A stretch of 64,000 bases of DNA from Cristatella mucedo (GCA_009760855.2 WPIO01000029.1:1547001-1611000), one strand, 5' to 3'; positions 1 through 16,919 are shown, counted from the stretch's first letter. Notes: generated from the letters alone by a model not told the origin. Made by a program: numbers and translations.

Positions 1-52
1 CGCCAATCTCGGCCTTCGAGCAGCCACTGCGCCGTGAGCGCCCGCCACTTAC

Positions 53-5439
<5,387 letters not shown>

Positions 5440-6095
5440 CTGCAAGAAAAAGCGATCAAAGGCACTGAAGCAGCAACTCCATGGCGCCGAGGGAGGCTTG
5501 ACAGCTCACTTGCACTGCAGCTCCAGACGACGCTCGACATGCGCCGGATGACACTGCCTCAGCAGGACTCAACGTTACCCAGGGCACGTGCTCACTCACA
5601 CACCTAGCAGCCAGCTGCCGCGGTCACAGCGACAGCAGCAAGCTACAGCTTTCAGCAACTACATACGCATGGGCAAGAGCTGCCTAGCACAGATATTGAC
5701 CAGTGATGCGCCACACGCCGAGTTAGGTTGAAAATCTTGGCTGTTAGCAGTGGGGGTAGCTGTGTTGTTTTAAAAAGGCGAAGAGATCACTATCAAGCTT
5801 AGCTTACTCATGAAATCCGACAAGCGTGCAAACAGCAGTCCAATAGTTCAATCCAAGTGAAGAATCTTTCTCTGTCTTCTCTTACTACCAATTGGTTATC
5901 CAACATATCCACAAAGTGTTGTACACACATAAAGTGAACTGTCAAGCCAGATACCCACAGCTTTTTCCAGCAAAATCCTCTCTTTACAGTGAATATTGCA
6001 TTTTGATCTCTGCACTTGTCATGGAAGTGGTGAGTAATGGAACATGCAACCGTCATTTTGTAGGCATTCCTCTAAATTCTTGTACCAGCCTAGAC
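5440..6095. other. No recognisable feature
   Basis: Region upstream (in NFS1 orientation) of exon A. I looked for the N-terminal NFS1 exons here and found none. Confidence 0.5.
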
Positions 6096-6105
6096 ATTAC
6101 ATTAC

Positions 6106-7162
6106 ATCACAGCCTTCGAGCACCTCAAATTCTCTAAACTCACTAGCTGCATGCATTGATGACATCCGCACATGGATGGCAGCAAATTTTCTAAAACTTA
6201 ACGATGATCAAACTAACTTACTAGTTATGGGCAAACCCAGTGTGATCCAGAGATTGGAAAGGCTGACTCTCAAAATTGGCTCTGCCAACATATCTCCAGT
6301 TGAATCAGCTCGAAATCTAGGTGTCATGTTCCAAAGCGACCTCTCGTTAGACGACTACATCAGCTCCACAGTCAAATCCGCCTATTTTCAGCCTCATAAC
6401 ATTGCTAAAATTCGGGCCTGTTTAGATAAAAATACCACGTCCAAGTTGGTCCATGCATTCGTGACATCTCGTCTCGACTTCTGCAACTCACTGCTCACTG
6501 GCCTAGCATGTGCGATAAGGCGATTGCAGCTGGTGCAAAACTCGGCAGCTAGGCTTGTCTGTCGTGAGCATTGCACTTGCCACATTACTCCACTTCTCGC
6601 CGACCTGCACTGGCTACCAGTCAAGCAACGGATTGACTTCAAGGTTTTGTCGCTCACTTTTAGGTCCCTTCATTCTATGGCTCCAGTCTATCTGTCAGAT
6701 ATACTACCCCATCAGCCTAAGCATCGTACCACCCGCTTTTCGGAATCCAACAGTCTAGAAATACCTCATACAAACCTTAAATCCTTTGGAGACCGTGCAT
6801 TTAGTTCATATGCTCCCAAAGCCTGGAACTCCCTCCCGACCTGCGGCAGAACATCCCCCGACCTGACCACATTTAAAAGGAACCTAAAAACACCTATTTA
6901 GGACAGCATTTAGTGGGTCCCTGTGATTCGTCCTTGATGTGCTTATGCGTGCTGACACTGTGCATGCTGCCACTAACCACATTTGCATGCTGACCCTGTG
7001 CATGTCACCCATAACCATATTATTCATTTCGTTTGTTTTTTCAAGCATGATTTTACTTACCATTCAATTGCATTTCACTTTACAGCAAATGTAAAGCGCC
7101 TAGAGAGAGATTAAGTTCTCTGAGGGCGCTTTATCAAGTGAATTATTATTATTATTATTATT
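6106..7162 (+). mobile_element. L2/CR1-type LINE, 5'-truncated, with 10-bp TSD
   Basis: The open frame ending at 6901 codes the part of a non-LTR retrotransposon protein after the reverse transcriptase core: DDIRTWMAANFLKLNDD, then FVTSRLDFCNSLLTGL, LHWLPVKQRIDFKVLSLTF and AWNSLPTC. The catalytic YADD is absent because of truncation. The 3' UTR ends in a hairpin (AAAGCGCC pairing with GGGCGCTTT) and an (ATT)n tail. ATTACATTAC occurs at 6096-6105 and 7163-7172, flanking the element as a target-site duplication. Confidence 0.93.
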
Positions 7163-7172
7163 ATTACATTAC

Positions 7173-8485
7173 CAGCCAGTTCAATTACAGCTCCACACCA
7201 GCTGTGTTTCCTGTAGCTTAGTGTGTGTAAAACACAGAAGGACATCGACATCGATCCTAAATACAAACTTTAAATTCTGGGTCGCTTTAAGAAGAATGCA
7301 GTTCAAAGGCATCCGGGGCCCAACACAGCAACCGACTGACTAACTAATCCCAAACTAATTGAAAGCTGCTGGCAGGCTGAAGCCGAGATGCCGAAGTATG
7401 CTAGCTGTTATCCGACACGCACTGGCATTATCGATAAGGATTTTTTAAGTGCAGGCATATGCAGTAGCTCTGCAAGGATGAGTATTGTCCCATCCCAGCG
7501 GATGCAAGCTGTACCGTGTAGGCACAACAGGGAACAGAGAAGCATCCCATTTGGCTAAGCGATCTCCAAACAACGGCATAGCATTACCGTTCGGGCTTTC
7601 TCCACTGCAGCCTCTGCTTCCCAGCCATAGAAATGAGTCCTCGAGTGAGGGTTCCCATAAGCACCCGTCAAATATGGGAGCATCGTGTCGAGAACACGGG
7701 GATCCTGGAACGACGAAGGACGAAACAGGATCAAACGGCGAGTTCATCTCAAAATAATGCGCCGTGCGTACACGCGGAAGCAACGCGGGGCACTTGCCAT
7801 CGGTGTGGTGGCCTGCGCATCCAAATAAAGCGGCCGCTGCTGCGGTTGGTCTCGACGCTCTTTTATTTCAGCAGCACCTGCATACGAGAACGATTACGTA
7901 AGCGTATAATCGGAGGCAGCTGCACTCAGCTTTTATTTCAGCTGCACTTAGCCGCAGTCGAAAATCGACGCTTTATGCTCTCACTGACACCCAACAGAAG
8001 CGGTTAAGCGAGGCGCATGCGTGAGACCATTGAGAAACTGATAGACAGTCGGACAAACTTGAGCGTACGCTGAGCCACAACAAGCTTCAAACAACTGCGT
8101 ACATAAGTCGCACGGTAGCGATTTGTAAAAGAGCTTAGCGCATAGGGCTGGCAAGCGAGTACGAACCTGCCGAGACATTTATCAAACGGCGACCGTCGAG
8201 CTGCAGGCGGCTGCACCATCGGCGCAACTGCTGTCTGACGAGCGGCAGCGCCATGCAAACGTCCGGAAGCTACGCGAAGACTGCACGCCGGATAGCAGGC
8301 GCCTAGCTAGCGTGGAATCGCTGTGACACAACTACGCACCCAGTAGTTCAGTGTTGCCGGCTCCTCCTCGCGTCGAGAATAGCGCGCTAGCTCCAGGACG
8401 CCGTACCTCGGACCGCTGGGTTACGAACGCACTTGTACGTGGCCGCGCTATTTCGGAAAGGAAGTTCGGACCTTTTTCGCGACTT
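7173..8485. other. Region upstream of GT62 paralogue A; no recognisable gene
   Basis: Sequence between the LINE and the glycosyltransferase start. It becomes GC- and CpG-rich after about 8150, as expected near a promoter or 5' UTR. No TATA box stands out and no ORF resembled a known protein. Confidence 0.4.
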
Positions 8486-10081
8486 ATGCCCAGGTCCAGG
8501 GGTTGCTTCCGGGCGAGAAGAAGCGCTCGCTGGTCTTGGGCGCTGGTACCCGTGGCTGTATTCGGCTGGTGTGGCTTCGCGCCGCAGCTCTGGAGCGCTG
8601 GATTGACGCTGTCAATCCGCTCTGAACCGAGCGACGCGGAGCAAGTGCGCAGCATCGAACGCGACGGGCCAGACGCAGTCGCCGCCTCGAGCGGCGTTCG
8701 CGCGGACCGCCTGCTGCGTCGCGCCAGCGTCGCCGACGCTGATCGCAAGCGTCCGGTCGGCGACGCTGGCGCGGAAGTCGCCGCCGCGGCCGCGTCGCAG
8801 CCGCCGACCCGCTGGCCGACGTCGAGCGGGCCGCCGGATGTACCGGGCGCACGCCGCTGGGGCGGGCGGCCGCCGCCGGTCGCGAGGACGCGATTCGTCG
8901 CCGCCGCGGCGAGCCTGCCGCCACCGCCGGCAGCCGACGCTTCGCTGTCCGAGCTGAAAGCCTTCTTCGAGCCGGATCTCGGCGACAGTCATTTCAACGC
9001 CACGGTCCTGATAGCCACCCCTCTGCGGAACGCTCGCAACCACCTGGGCCACTTCGCCCGGCAGCTGCGCTCGCTCAGCTACCCGCACCGCTTCCTGTCG
9101 GTCGCCTTCGGCGAAGATTCGAGCGACGACGGCACTTACGAGCGCGCCGTCGCGCTGCTGCCGAACCTCAGCGACTTCAGGCGCGCGGCCATCTTCTCCG
9201 TCCGCGACGTCGACAGCCAAGGTAAGACCTTCGGGCTCGCTCGGCCGGCGCCTGCGAAACTTTCGCTCGCTGCGCCCTTGGCCGTCACCATCGTCGGGCG
9301 CCCGTCGTTGCTGCCGTCGATTTTTCTGTCGGCGCCAAGACCTCGCTTTCGTTTCCGCCGCGTGCCGACCGCGTCCGCCGCCGCCGAGCGCTTTCGTCGC
9401 CGCCACCGCCGCCGCCCTTCCCAGCCTCGCTGGCCCGAGTCGGGCTCTGCTCGCCGCCCGTTGCACGCGCGAGCGGCGTCCGCTGCAGGCGCCGACTGGG
9501 CGGCCTCTCGCGACGAGAGGCACCAGCTGGCGAGGCGAGCTCACCTCGCCGAGGCTCGCAACAAGCTGCTCGAGCTGGCCCTGCAGGACGAGCAGTACGT
9601 GCTCTGGGTGGACAGCGACGTCGGCTCGTGGCGGCCCGACGTCGTCCAGCACCTGCTCGACGCTCGGGTCGACATCGTCGCGCCGGCGTGCATGTACTGG
9701 ACTGCCGACGGACGAGCGGAAGTGTACGATCGGAACACGTGGCGCGAGACGGCGGCGTCGCTGGCCCGGCAGCGCCGGCTGCCCGCAGACGCGCTCGTGC
9801 TCGAGGGCTACGCCGCCTCCTCCTCGGAGCAGCAGCAGCAGCAGCAGTGGAGCAGGCGCCTGTACCTGACTGACCTTCGCGCCGAGAGGCGGCGCCTGGT
9901 CGAGCTGGACGGCGTGGGTGGCTGCGTGCTGATGGTGCGGTCGGCTCTGCACCGGCGCGGCATCGTCTTTCCGAGCCGCGTGTTCGAGCATCACATCGAG
10001 ACCGAGGGCTTCGCCAAGCTGGCCAAATCCATGGGCCATCAGCCGTACGGAATGCCCTTCCTGGAGGTGTATCATCTCTAG
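8486..10081 (+). CDS. GT62 (Mnn9/Anp1/Van1-like) glycosyltransferase, paralogue A
   Basis: Predicted Golgi type II membrane mannosyltransferase-like enzyme of 442 residues. Exons are 8486-9221 and 9489-10081, joined in phase 1. The first in-frame ATG (8486) is followed by a basic stretch and a hydrophobic anchor at about residues 16-36, then a GC-driven Ala/Arg/Pro-rich stem. The family domain contains VLIATPLRNARNHLGHF, LSYPHRFLSVAFGEDSSDD, ARNKLLELAL, VLWVDSDVG (DxD metal site, residues 287-289), YDRNTWRET, LEGYAA, DGVGGCVLMVRSALHRRG and the ETEGFAKLAKSMGH...YHL end. These follow the motif order of yeast Mnn9. An EQQQQQQW run interrupts the domain. The acceptor sugar cannot be told. Possible polyadenylation signal ATTAAA at 10482. 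The paralogue at 22.1 kb supports the splice sites. Confidence 0.87.
   Translation: MPRSRGCFRARRSARWSWALVPVAVFGWCGFAPQLWSAGLTLSIRSEPSDAEQVRSIERDGPDAVAASSGVRADRLLRRASVADADRKRPVGDAGAEVAAAAASQPPTRWPTSSGPPDVPGARRWGGRPPPVARTRFVAAAASLPPPPAADASLSELKAFFEPDLGDSHFNATVLIATPLRNARNHLGHFARQLRSLSYPHRFLSVAFGEDSSDDGTYERAVALLPNLSDFRRAAIFSVRDVDSQGKTFGLARPAPAKLSLAAPLAVTIVGRPSLLPSIFLSAPRPRFRFRRVPTASAAAERFRRRHRRRPSQPRWPESGSARRPLHARAASAAGADWAASRDERHQLARRAHLAEARNKLLELALQDEQYVLWVDSDVGSWRPDVVQHLLDARVDIVAPACMYWTADGRAEVYDRNTWRETAASLARQRRLPADALVLEGYAASSSEQQQQQQWSRRLYLTDLRAERRRLVELDGVGGCVLMVRSALHRRGIVFPSRVFEHHIETEGFAKLAKSMGHQPYGMPFLEVYHL
9222..9488 (+). other. Intron of GT62 paralogue A (267 bp, stop-free)
   Basis: Donor GGTAAGACC at 9221 and acceptor CGCTGCAG ending at 9488. 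The intron is a multiple of three with no in-frame stop, so the unspliced frame reads through as an Arg/Pro/Ala-rich insert. The insert has no counterpart in the paralogue, whose intron sits at the identical codon (after ..Q, inside a Gly codon). Confidence 0.8.
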
Positions 10082-10600
10082 GCACAGCGAACGCAGCTAG
10101 CTCTCGCTCGCGGGCGAGGGAGCTGCTTGCCGGCTCGAATTCCTGCGAACTCTGCTGAGACATTTTTTGCGCATTGCTTCGAACTGCATTGCTTCGTATT
10201 CCTTCGAACCGAGTTCCATCGTGCCTTCCTTCGATTCGCACGGAGATGGAGGGCAAGGTTTTGTCAGACCCTCGTCACGGTGCTCACGCTAGCTTGAGCT
10301 TTTGTTGGCAAAGCTAGCAAGTCTAGCTGGCCTTAAATGCTCGTGCTGTCATTCACACCAACCGGCGCTCTGCGAACCTGGCGTGCATACCATACGAGTC
10401 CGGCCGTGACTCAGGTTCTTCATGCTTCTCTGAATAACGGGATTGTTTCAGTCTTTCAAATCGGTAATCGTTCGACCAATAATTAAAAAGCCTGGATTGG
10501 TCAGATGTCCTTGCAGACTAGCGCCCAGCTTCCCTTGTTTCTTTTTTGTCTGAGATTTGCGTCGATTTTCTGGAATCCTGCAAGAAGTACTATTTTTGTT
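10082..10600. other. 3' flank of GT62 paralogue A
   Basis: Probable 3' UTR and intergenic sequence. An ATTAAA hexamer occurs at 10482. No other feature seen. Confidence 0.4.
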
Positions 10601-10602
10601 CA

Positions 10603-11890
10603 TCATCTTTTGTTAGCAATAAGTTCTAATCCTGTGTGGGTTAGAGCCAACACTAGTTGTTCTGAGGCAACATAGTCACTGCTTTCTTTCCACTGCTCTG
10701 GTGACAGCTTCAGAAACGTATCACTCAGCTGCAGGATCTTAAAGAACTTTCTGGTGTTGGAGGTTTTAAATGCACGTAGTGGCTCTGAAGCATTGACAGA
10801 TTTCGAGTCAAGTCTTGGTGGCAGATGGTCTGATCCAGCGTGTACCCGTTGCATGTTGCTGATCATTGTCTGTTTTTCGCTTAAATCAATTTGTGAATCA
10901 AAGAAAGTTAAACCAATAGTAATTTCACTCAAATATCGCAGATGTGGTTAAATGCTGTAACTAGCACGTCTAATGGCTTGATTTCTGAATTCATACAATT
11001 TCGTAGCAAACGAAGATAATTGGCTGGCGCCGTAACTGAAGGAAGAGCTAGCAACCGTGCATCAATGTAAGTGTCACATTCCTTTTTATTCCCCAGCTTT
11101 TAGTTTGAACCCAAACCTGAGCATCAACAATTTGAATGAATAAACGATTCTGGCTATCCAGCGTGCCTGGTGCAAAGCTTCAGGTGCTGTTGAAATGAAC
11201 ATTACACTGTCGAGTTGCACCTAGAAAAACGATTGCCAGTTCCACGAGTTCCTTGTAATCATCTCGGGGTTGGTGAATTTCAATCTTTGCCTCAGTGATA
11301 TGAATTATCCGAGGTTTAAAATCAGCAGTAGCTACCACATCTGCTACACTCTGGAAGTTGCTTTGGTCGATCCGATGCCAAAGTTTTGTGAATCTCTTTA
11401 ATAAAAGAATATCTGGACCTGTGGATCTAGCTATTTAAATTGTTGAAAAGACCTCACCAACGATTTCCACAATGTGATGCCTACAAACAAAGTGTAAAAG
11501 TTCACGGTCGAAAGCCTTTTTGGATCGGATTGTATGTACCTGTATACTGACCTGCGTTGCTAGCAGTTGTGTCAAACCATAAACCTCTCATAATGTTACG
11601 AACATTCTAGTCATCGATGCGTCGTACTATAGCTACTGCCTGCGCTTCTCCGGTGCCAGAAGTAATTTTTGGAACGCCAAGTAGCTGTTCTGTTTCAACA
11701 CCGGATACCATAACAGGCAGTTTATCAACCTTCCGTCCAGTGAAAATCTACCACTAAACTGGGAGTGAATGTATTTCTCAGGTCTATTTCGAGCTCCTTC
11801 CGATATGGCATGCTGGCCCGAAGGATGGAGCTACGACTGAGTGGCAACTCATGTATGTATTGGGAGCAAGAGCATCGGCTACAGTAGCAG
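10603..11890 (-). pseudogene. C-terminal half of a decayed transposase-like multicopy ORF
   Basis: Conceptual translation with frameshifts and stops gives, in order, HELPLSRSSILRAS, TPSLVVDFHWTGRKVDKLPV, MVSGVETEQLLGVPK, ITSGTGEAQA, LWFDTTASNAG, QPRDDYKELVELAIVFLGA, a piece resembling APGALHQARWIA, and LKLSPEQWKESSDYV. I recognise this motif series from repetitive uncharacterised invertebrate ORFs with an RNase-H-like core (FDTTASN). I cannot name the superfamily. It is broken by stops and by an L2 insertion that separates it from its N-terminal half. Confidence 0.6.
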
Positions 11891-11897
11891 CCAGGAG

Positions 11898-13141
11898 ATA
11901 ATAATAATAATAATAATAATAATAATTCACTTAATAAAGTGCCCTCAGAGAACTTAATCTCTCTCTAGGCGCTTTACATTTGCTGTAAAGTGAAATGAAA
12001 TTGAATGGTAAGTAAAATCGTGCTTGAAAAAACAAACGAAATGAATAATATGGTTATGGGTGACATGCACAGGGTCAGCATGCAAATGTGGTTAGTGGCA
12101 GCATGCACAGTGTCAGCACGCATAAGCACATCAAGGACGAATCACAGGGACCCACTAAATGCTGTCCTAAATAGGTGTTTTTAGGTTCCTTTTAAATGTG
12201 GTCAGGTCGGGGGATGTTCTAACGCAGGTCGGGAGGGAGTTCCAGGCTTTGGGAGCATATGAACTAAATGCACGGTCTCCAAAGGATTTAAGGTTTGTAC
12301 GAGGTATTTCTAGACTGTTGGATTCCGAAAAGCGGGTGGTACGATGCTTAGGCTGATGGGGTAGTATATCTGACAGATAGGCTGGAGCCATAGAATGAAG
12401 GGATCTAAAAGTGAGGGACAAAACCTTGAAGTCAATCCGCTGCTTGACTGGTAGCCAGTGCAGGTCGGCGAGATGTGGAGTAATGTGGCAACTGCGACGC
12501 TCACGACAGACAAGCCTAGCTGCAGAGTTTTGCACCAGCTGCAATCGCCTTATCGCACATGCTGGTAGGCCAGTAAGCAGTGAGTTGCAGAAGTCGAGAC
12601 GGGATGTCACGAATGCATGGACCAACTTGGACGTGGTATCTTTATCTAAACAAGCCCGAATTTTAGCGATGTTATGAAGCTGAAAATAGGCCGATTTGAC
12701 TGTGGAGCTGATGTAGTCGTCTAACGAGAGGTCGCTTTGGAATATGACACCTAGATTTCGAGCTGATTCAACTGGAGATATGTTGGCAGAGCCAATTTTG
12801 AGAGTCAGCCTTTCCAATCTCTGGATCACACTGGGTTTACCCATAACTAGTAAGTTAGTTTTATCATCGTTAAGTTTTAGAAAATTTGCTGCCATCCATG
12901 TGCGGATGTCATCAATGTATGCAGCAAGTGAGTTTAGAGAATTTGAGGTGCTCGAAGGCTGGGAGGGATCAAAGCAAAGGTACAACTGAGTGTCATCTGC
13001 ATAGAAGTGAAAGCCTAGATTGTGCTTGGCAATCACATCAGCAAGAGGCAGAGTATAAACCGTGAGAAGAACCGGACCTAGCACGGAGCCCTGAGGTACT
13101 CCATATTTCAGAGGTACTTCAGATGATCTTTGTCCATTAAC
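11898..13141 (-). mobile_element. L2/CR1-type LINE copy with reverse transcriptase catalytic motif
   Basis: The frame ending at 12167 includes YGVPQGSVLGPVLLTVYTLP and FHFYADDTQLYL, with the YADD catalytic box of reverse transcriptase, then the same C-terminal region as the 6.1-kb copy. It is truncated at its 5' end at about 13141. The 3' hairpin and (ATT)n tail are at 11898-11990. It sits inside a transposase-like ORF, so the first ~35 residues of the long frame (up to DREAPHDV) belong to the host element. A weak CTCCT repeat flanks it. Confidence 0.92.
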
Positions 13142-13891
13142 GTCATGAGGAGCTTCTCTGTCTGATACTTTAGTTTGATCCAAAGCTGTCGCCGAATTTG
13201 TTGTAAAAAAAATGCTTTTGCTTGGTTTAAACGAGAATAGTTGCATTTTCAATCTCTTACAAACAACTGGCTCATTCTCATCTTTGATGTGTCTCGGTGC
13301 TACTGCTAAAAAATAACGGAAACTTACTGGTTAGAACTATAATTTCGTTCTTTTATTTTATATGACGGGCTTTTTTATTTTATACTTTCTCCTTTCCCCC
13401 TCTTTCTTTTAATTCCTCTTTCCGCTTCATAATGTTATCTGCTCTTGCCACGTAACCCCTTCTGCAGTCTCTCTGAACGATCGAGAAGGCCCAATCCTCG
13501 AGGATCTTGATCAGAGCTTGTGCATTCTGGTGAGAGATATAAAAATCCGGTCCAAACGTTCGGAAAATGCAACCTCTACTTTTTATTTGAGAAACCACTC
13601 GACGTTTCCCGCTCTCTTTAACCCCTGCCATTCGTTGTGGATTTTCAGAACTCGTTAAACTATATAATGCCAATGGGCAATTGGGATTCTGATCTTTTCG
13701 TAAAAGTCAAGAACTTGTTGCAGCACCACGTTCATCTCTTTATGGTGATAGAAGGAGACTGACGAAGTCTCTCGCAGTAAGGGCAAGTTCTTAGTTTGGC
13801 TAAGGTCAGAGGCTGGTGCTACAGCCAGCCACACTTGAGACTGATGTATTGTCTTAATGGCTTCATCTTTTGTAGTTGTGGTTATGGCCAT
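13142..13891 (-). pseudogene. N-terminal half of the decayed transposase-like ORF
   Basis: Two frames (13891-13655 and 13673-13380) plus the segment up to the L2 junction translate to VLQQVLDFYEKIRIPIAH, then KIHNEWQGLKRAG (shifted frame), EDWAFSIVQRDCRRGYVA, and SATALDQTKVSDREA. These are N-terminal motifs of the same family as 10603-11890. Frameshifts and stops show that it is dead. Confidence 0.55.
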
Positions 13892-14198
13892 TGTGAATCA
13901 GTGACCACGAAAAAACAAAAAAACAGTACAGTGTTGATAATTTAAAAAGTGGTATTCTTCTAAAATGTAATTATCCAACCACATGGAGCTGGCCTATTCT
14001 TTCACGTTACATAATATACATGATAGTTACGAGAGTTTGTCAATTATATATATATAACTTTAAACTTAAGAAATAAAAGTGTTATGCAATAATAAGTAGT
14101 ATTACTACCTATGTAATTCAGAATCAATTCTACTTTTTTGATTGTGTGATATATGAATCAAATAATAATTATCGCATTTGCAGTTCAATTTGAATTTA
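13892..14198. other. AT-rich spacer
   Basis: AT-rich sequence with short TA runs. No gene or recognisable repeat seen. Confidence 0.4.
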
Positions 14199-14699
14199 AT
14201 AATAATAATAATAATATTGCACTTGATAAAGCGCCCTCAGAGAACTTAATCTCTTTCTAGGCGCTTTACATTTGCTGCAAAGTGATATGCAATTGAATAG
14301 TAAGTAAAATCATGCTTGAAAAACAAACGAAATGAATAATATGGTTAGGGGTGACAAGCACAGGGTCAGCATGCAAATGTGGTTAGTGGCAGCATGCACA
14401 GTGTCAGCACGCATAAGCACATCAAGGACGAATCACAGGGACCCACTAAATGCTGTCCTATTTAATTTAGCCATGTAAGTTATTTAAATTATTCTTTTTT
14501 ACATTGAATGAACAATTTAAGCTATGTAGCAATTCAGTTCTGCACAAAAATACATAAATTTAATAGACATCTCATCAAAACTCTTATATCTAACAGCTTT
14601 GCGAATGCTTACATAACTTTTATCCAGGAACTTGAAAGTAAACTAACAACGTGAATTTGCGGACTGACCGAAAGCAATATGATGTTGAATTTTAGGGAC
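14199..14699 (-). mobile_element. L2 LINE 3' end, variant with 239-bp insert
   Basis: (ATT)n tail, hairpin and 3' UTR of the L2 family up to TGCTGTCCTA, then a 239-base segment (14461-14699) in place of the usual coding end. The same segment occurs in the copy at 16.0 kb. This copy is truncated right after it. Confidence 0.88.
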
Positions 14700-15475
14700 T
14701 CTGTGCAACCTCTAAATATTCACTAAATGATACAAAACTTCACCAGATTTAGAATTTTATATACTGAACTCATTTGGCACCTTCCAACTTGCAATAGCAT
14801 AAAGTTAATTAAAAAAAATGCAAGGATCAAACTAATATATAAATATAAATAAATAAATAAATATATATATATATATATATATGCACACACACATATATAA
14901 GATGTTTTAAATATTGAACGCATATATATACTTTAGCCCGTGGTGGCTTGCTCTGCCCGGGTCGCGACCTCCGGTTTCAATAGGAATAGGGGCCATGCCG
15001 ATGCTACTATGCTCTCAATCCGTTCAGTCGTGCGTACTGCTGCAGCATTATATATAATCAAGAACGAGAAATTTGCTCTTGTATTTGTGTGTGTGCGTGA
15101 GTTCGTACGCGCGCGTAAGTGTGTATGTGTGCGTGCGTGTGTCAGTGAACTTGAAGCGTATACATTTTACTTACATCCTACACCGTAGATTCCAAACCCT
15201 AAATCTCAAGTCTTAAAACATAGGAAGACTACATATCGCACACACACGCACGCACGCACACACACGCGCGAGCACATACATCAATGTTTTGCGATGCGTA
15301 AACGTCTACAAAACCGTAGGACTCGCTATTGTTGCTATGGGATAGTGGCCATAGCAGGAGTTACATTGTAGTTTTTGGACTTGCATCTATGTACATCACA
15401 ATTTTTGGTCATATATCCACGAAAGCTGATCAATTAAGCCAATAAATGATCGTCTGAATATGAAACCAGCAAAGC
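14700..15475. other. AT-rich spacer with small (TA)n and (CA)n runs
   Basis: Contains (AT)n near 14860-14882 and CA-rich runs near 15238-15270. No gene recognised. Confidence 0.45.
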
Positions 15476-15477
15476 TC

Positions 15478-15955
15478 TTACGCTGACCCACAAGGCCCGC
15501 CACGGCTTGGCTCCTTCGTACCTAGCTAAACTGCTACATCAGTTTCAGCCTGTTCGCGCCCTCGGGTCCTGTGTGGACAATAAATTAGCTGTTCCATTCC
15601 TCCGCTTAAAGACCGTTGGCTACAGAAGCTTTAGCTCTGCAGGTCCCAGACTGTGGAACTCGCTTCCACAATTCTTACGCAACGACAACTACTCTCCTAC
15701 TGCCGACTTTGGCAAATCTTTTTCAGCGGTCCTGAGCTGCTACTTCTATGCTACTCACTACCTCAACTGCTCTCATGACTCTGCTATGCTTCCCACTTTC
15801 TCTTTATTGCGTGAGACGAAGTCTACCGAATGCGTACCGAAAGCCGCTTAGGCTGTGAGTGCGCTATACAAAACTCTCCTGCGTAACAACCACATGGTCT
15901 TTATGACTTTGTGGAGTTACAGACGGAGATACATTACATTCCATTCCAACGGGCG
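15478..15955 (+). mobile_element. LINE family B, 3' fragment
   Basis: The frame at 15480-15851 codes a second non-LTR reverse transcriptase C-terminus: HGLAPSYLAKLLHQFQP and SFSSAGPRLWNSLPQF. It differs from the L2 family. The 3' UTR has AAGCCGCTTAGGCTGTGAG, GCTATACAAAACTCTCCTG, and an end at ACATTACATTCC. Related copies are at 51-52.2 kb and 57.6-58.1 kb. Confidence 0.85.
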
Positions 15956-16026
15956 TCTAAAGGCCAAAACGCATGCTTGCGTTTACGAAATATGCACCGT
16001 GAAGGCAGCGATGGGATAGTACCTTA

Positions 16027-16877
16027 TAATAATAATAATAATAATAATTCACTTGATAAAGCGCCCTCAGAGAACTTAATCTCTCTCTAGGCGCTTTACA
16101 TTTGCTGTAAAGTGAAATGCAATGGAATGGTGAGTAATATCATGCTTGATAAACAAACAAAATGAATAACATGGTTAGGGGTGACATGCACAGGGTCAGC
16201 ATGCAAATGTGGTTAGTGGCAGCATGCACAGTGTCAGCACGCATAAGCACATCAAGGACGAATCACAGGGACCCACTAAATGCTGTCCTATTTAATTTAG
16301 CCATGTAAGTTATTTAATTTATTCTTTTTTACATTGAATGAACAATTTAAGCTATGCAGCAATTCAGTTCTGCACAAAAATACATAAATTTAATAGACAT
16401 CTCATCAAAACTCTTATATCTAACAGCTTTGCGAATGCTTACATAACTTTTATCCGGGAACTTGAAAGTAAACTAACAACGTGAATTTGCGGACTGACCG
16501 AAAGCAATATGATGTTGAATTTTAGGGACCTTTTTAAATGTGGTCAGGTCAGGGGATGTTCTGACGCAGGTCGGGAGGGAGTTCCAGGCTTTGGGAGCAT
16601 ATGAACTAAATGCACGGTCTCCAAAGGATTTAAGGTTTGTATGAGGTATTTCTAGACTGTTGGATTCCGAAAAGCGGGTGGTACGATGCTTGGCCTGATG
16701 GGGTAGTATATCTGACAGATAGGCTGGAGCCATAGAATGAAGGGACCTAAAAGTGAGCGAAAAAACCTTGAAGTCAATACGTTGCTTGACTGGTAGCCAG
16801 TGCAGGTCGGCGAGAAGTGGAGTAATGTGGCAACTGCGACGCCCACGACAGACAAGCCTAGCTGCAGAGTTTTGCAC
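16027..16877 (-). mobile_element. L2 LINE copy, variant with 239-bp insert
   Basis: Tail and hairpin at 16027-16100, the 3' UTR, then the variant segment 16291-16529, then coding C-terminus (LHWLPVKQRIDFKVFSLTF, SLHSMAPAYLSDILPHQ). The first 500 bases are almost identical to 14199-14699. The 5' truncation is within the RLQLVQNSAARLVC motif. Confidence 0.9.
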
Positions 16878-16919
16878 CCTGCAGTTTTGAACCTTAGTGA
16901 CTTCGATCACTGGCAGTGG

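Noticed and set aside
6044-6901. Host gene in the 285-codon frame
   Set aside because: It is the C-terminal part of an L2 LINE with TSD, hairpin and ATT tail; other frames with the same sequence at 12-13, 16 and 30 kb are also LINE copies.
8351-8485. N-terminal extension of GT62 A from a TTG
   Set aside because: No ATG upstream in frame; the ATG at 8486 gives the expected type II topology.
8484-10256. Antisense frames of 146, 323 and 487 codons over GT62 A
   Set aside because: They mirror a GC-rich coding exon, show Arg/Pro/Ala-biased composition and no family motifs, while the plus strand has a clear GT62 domain.
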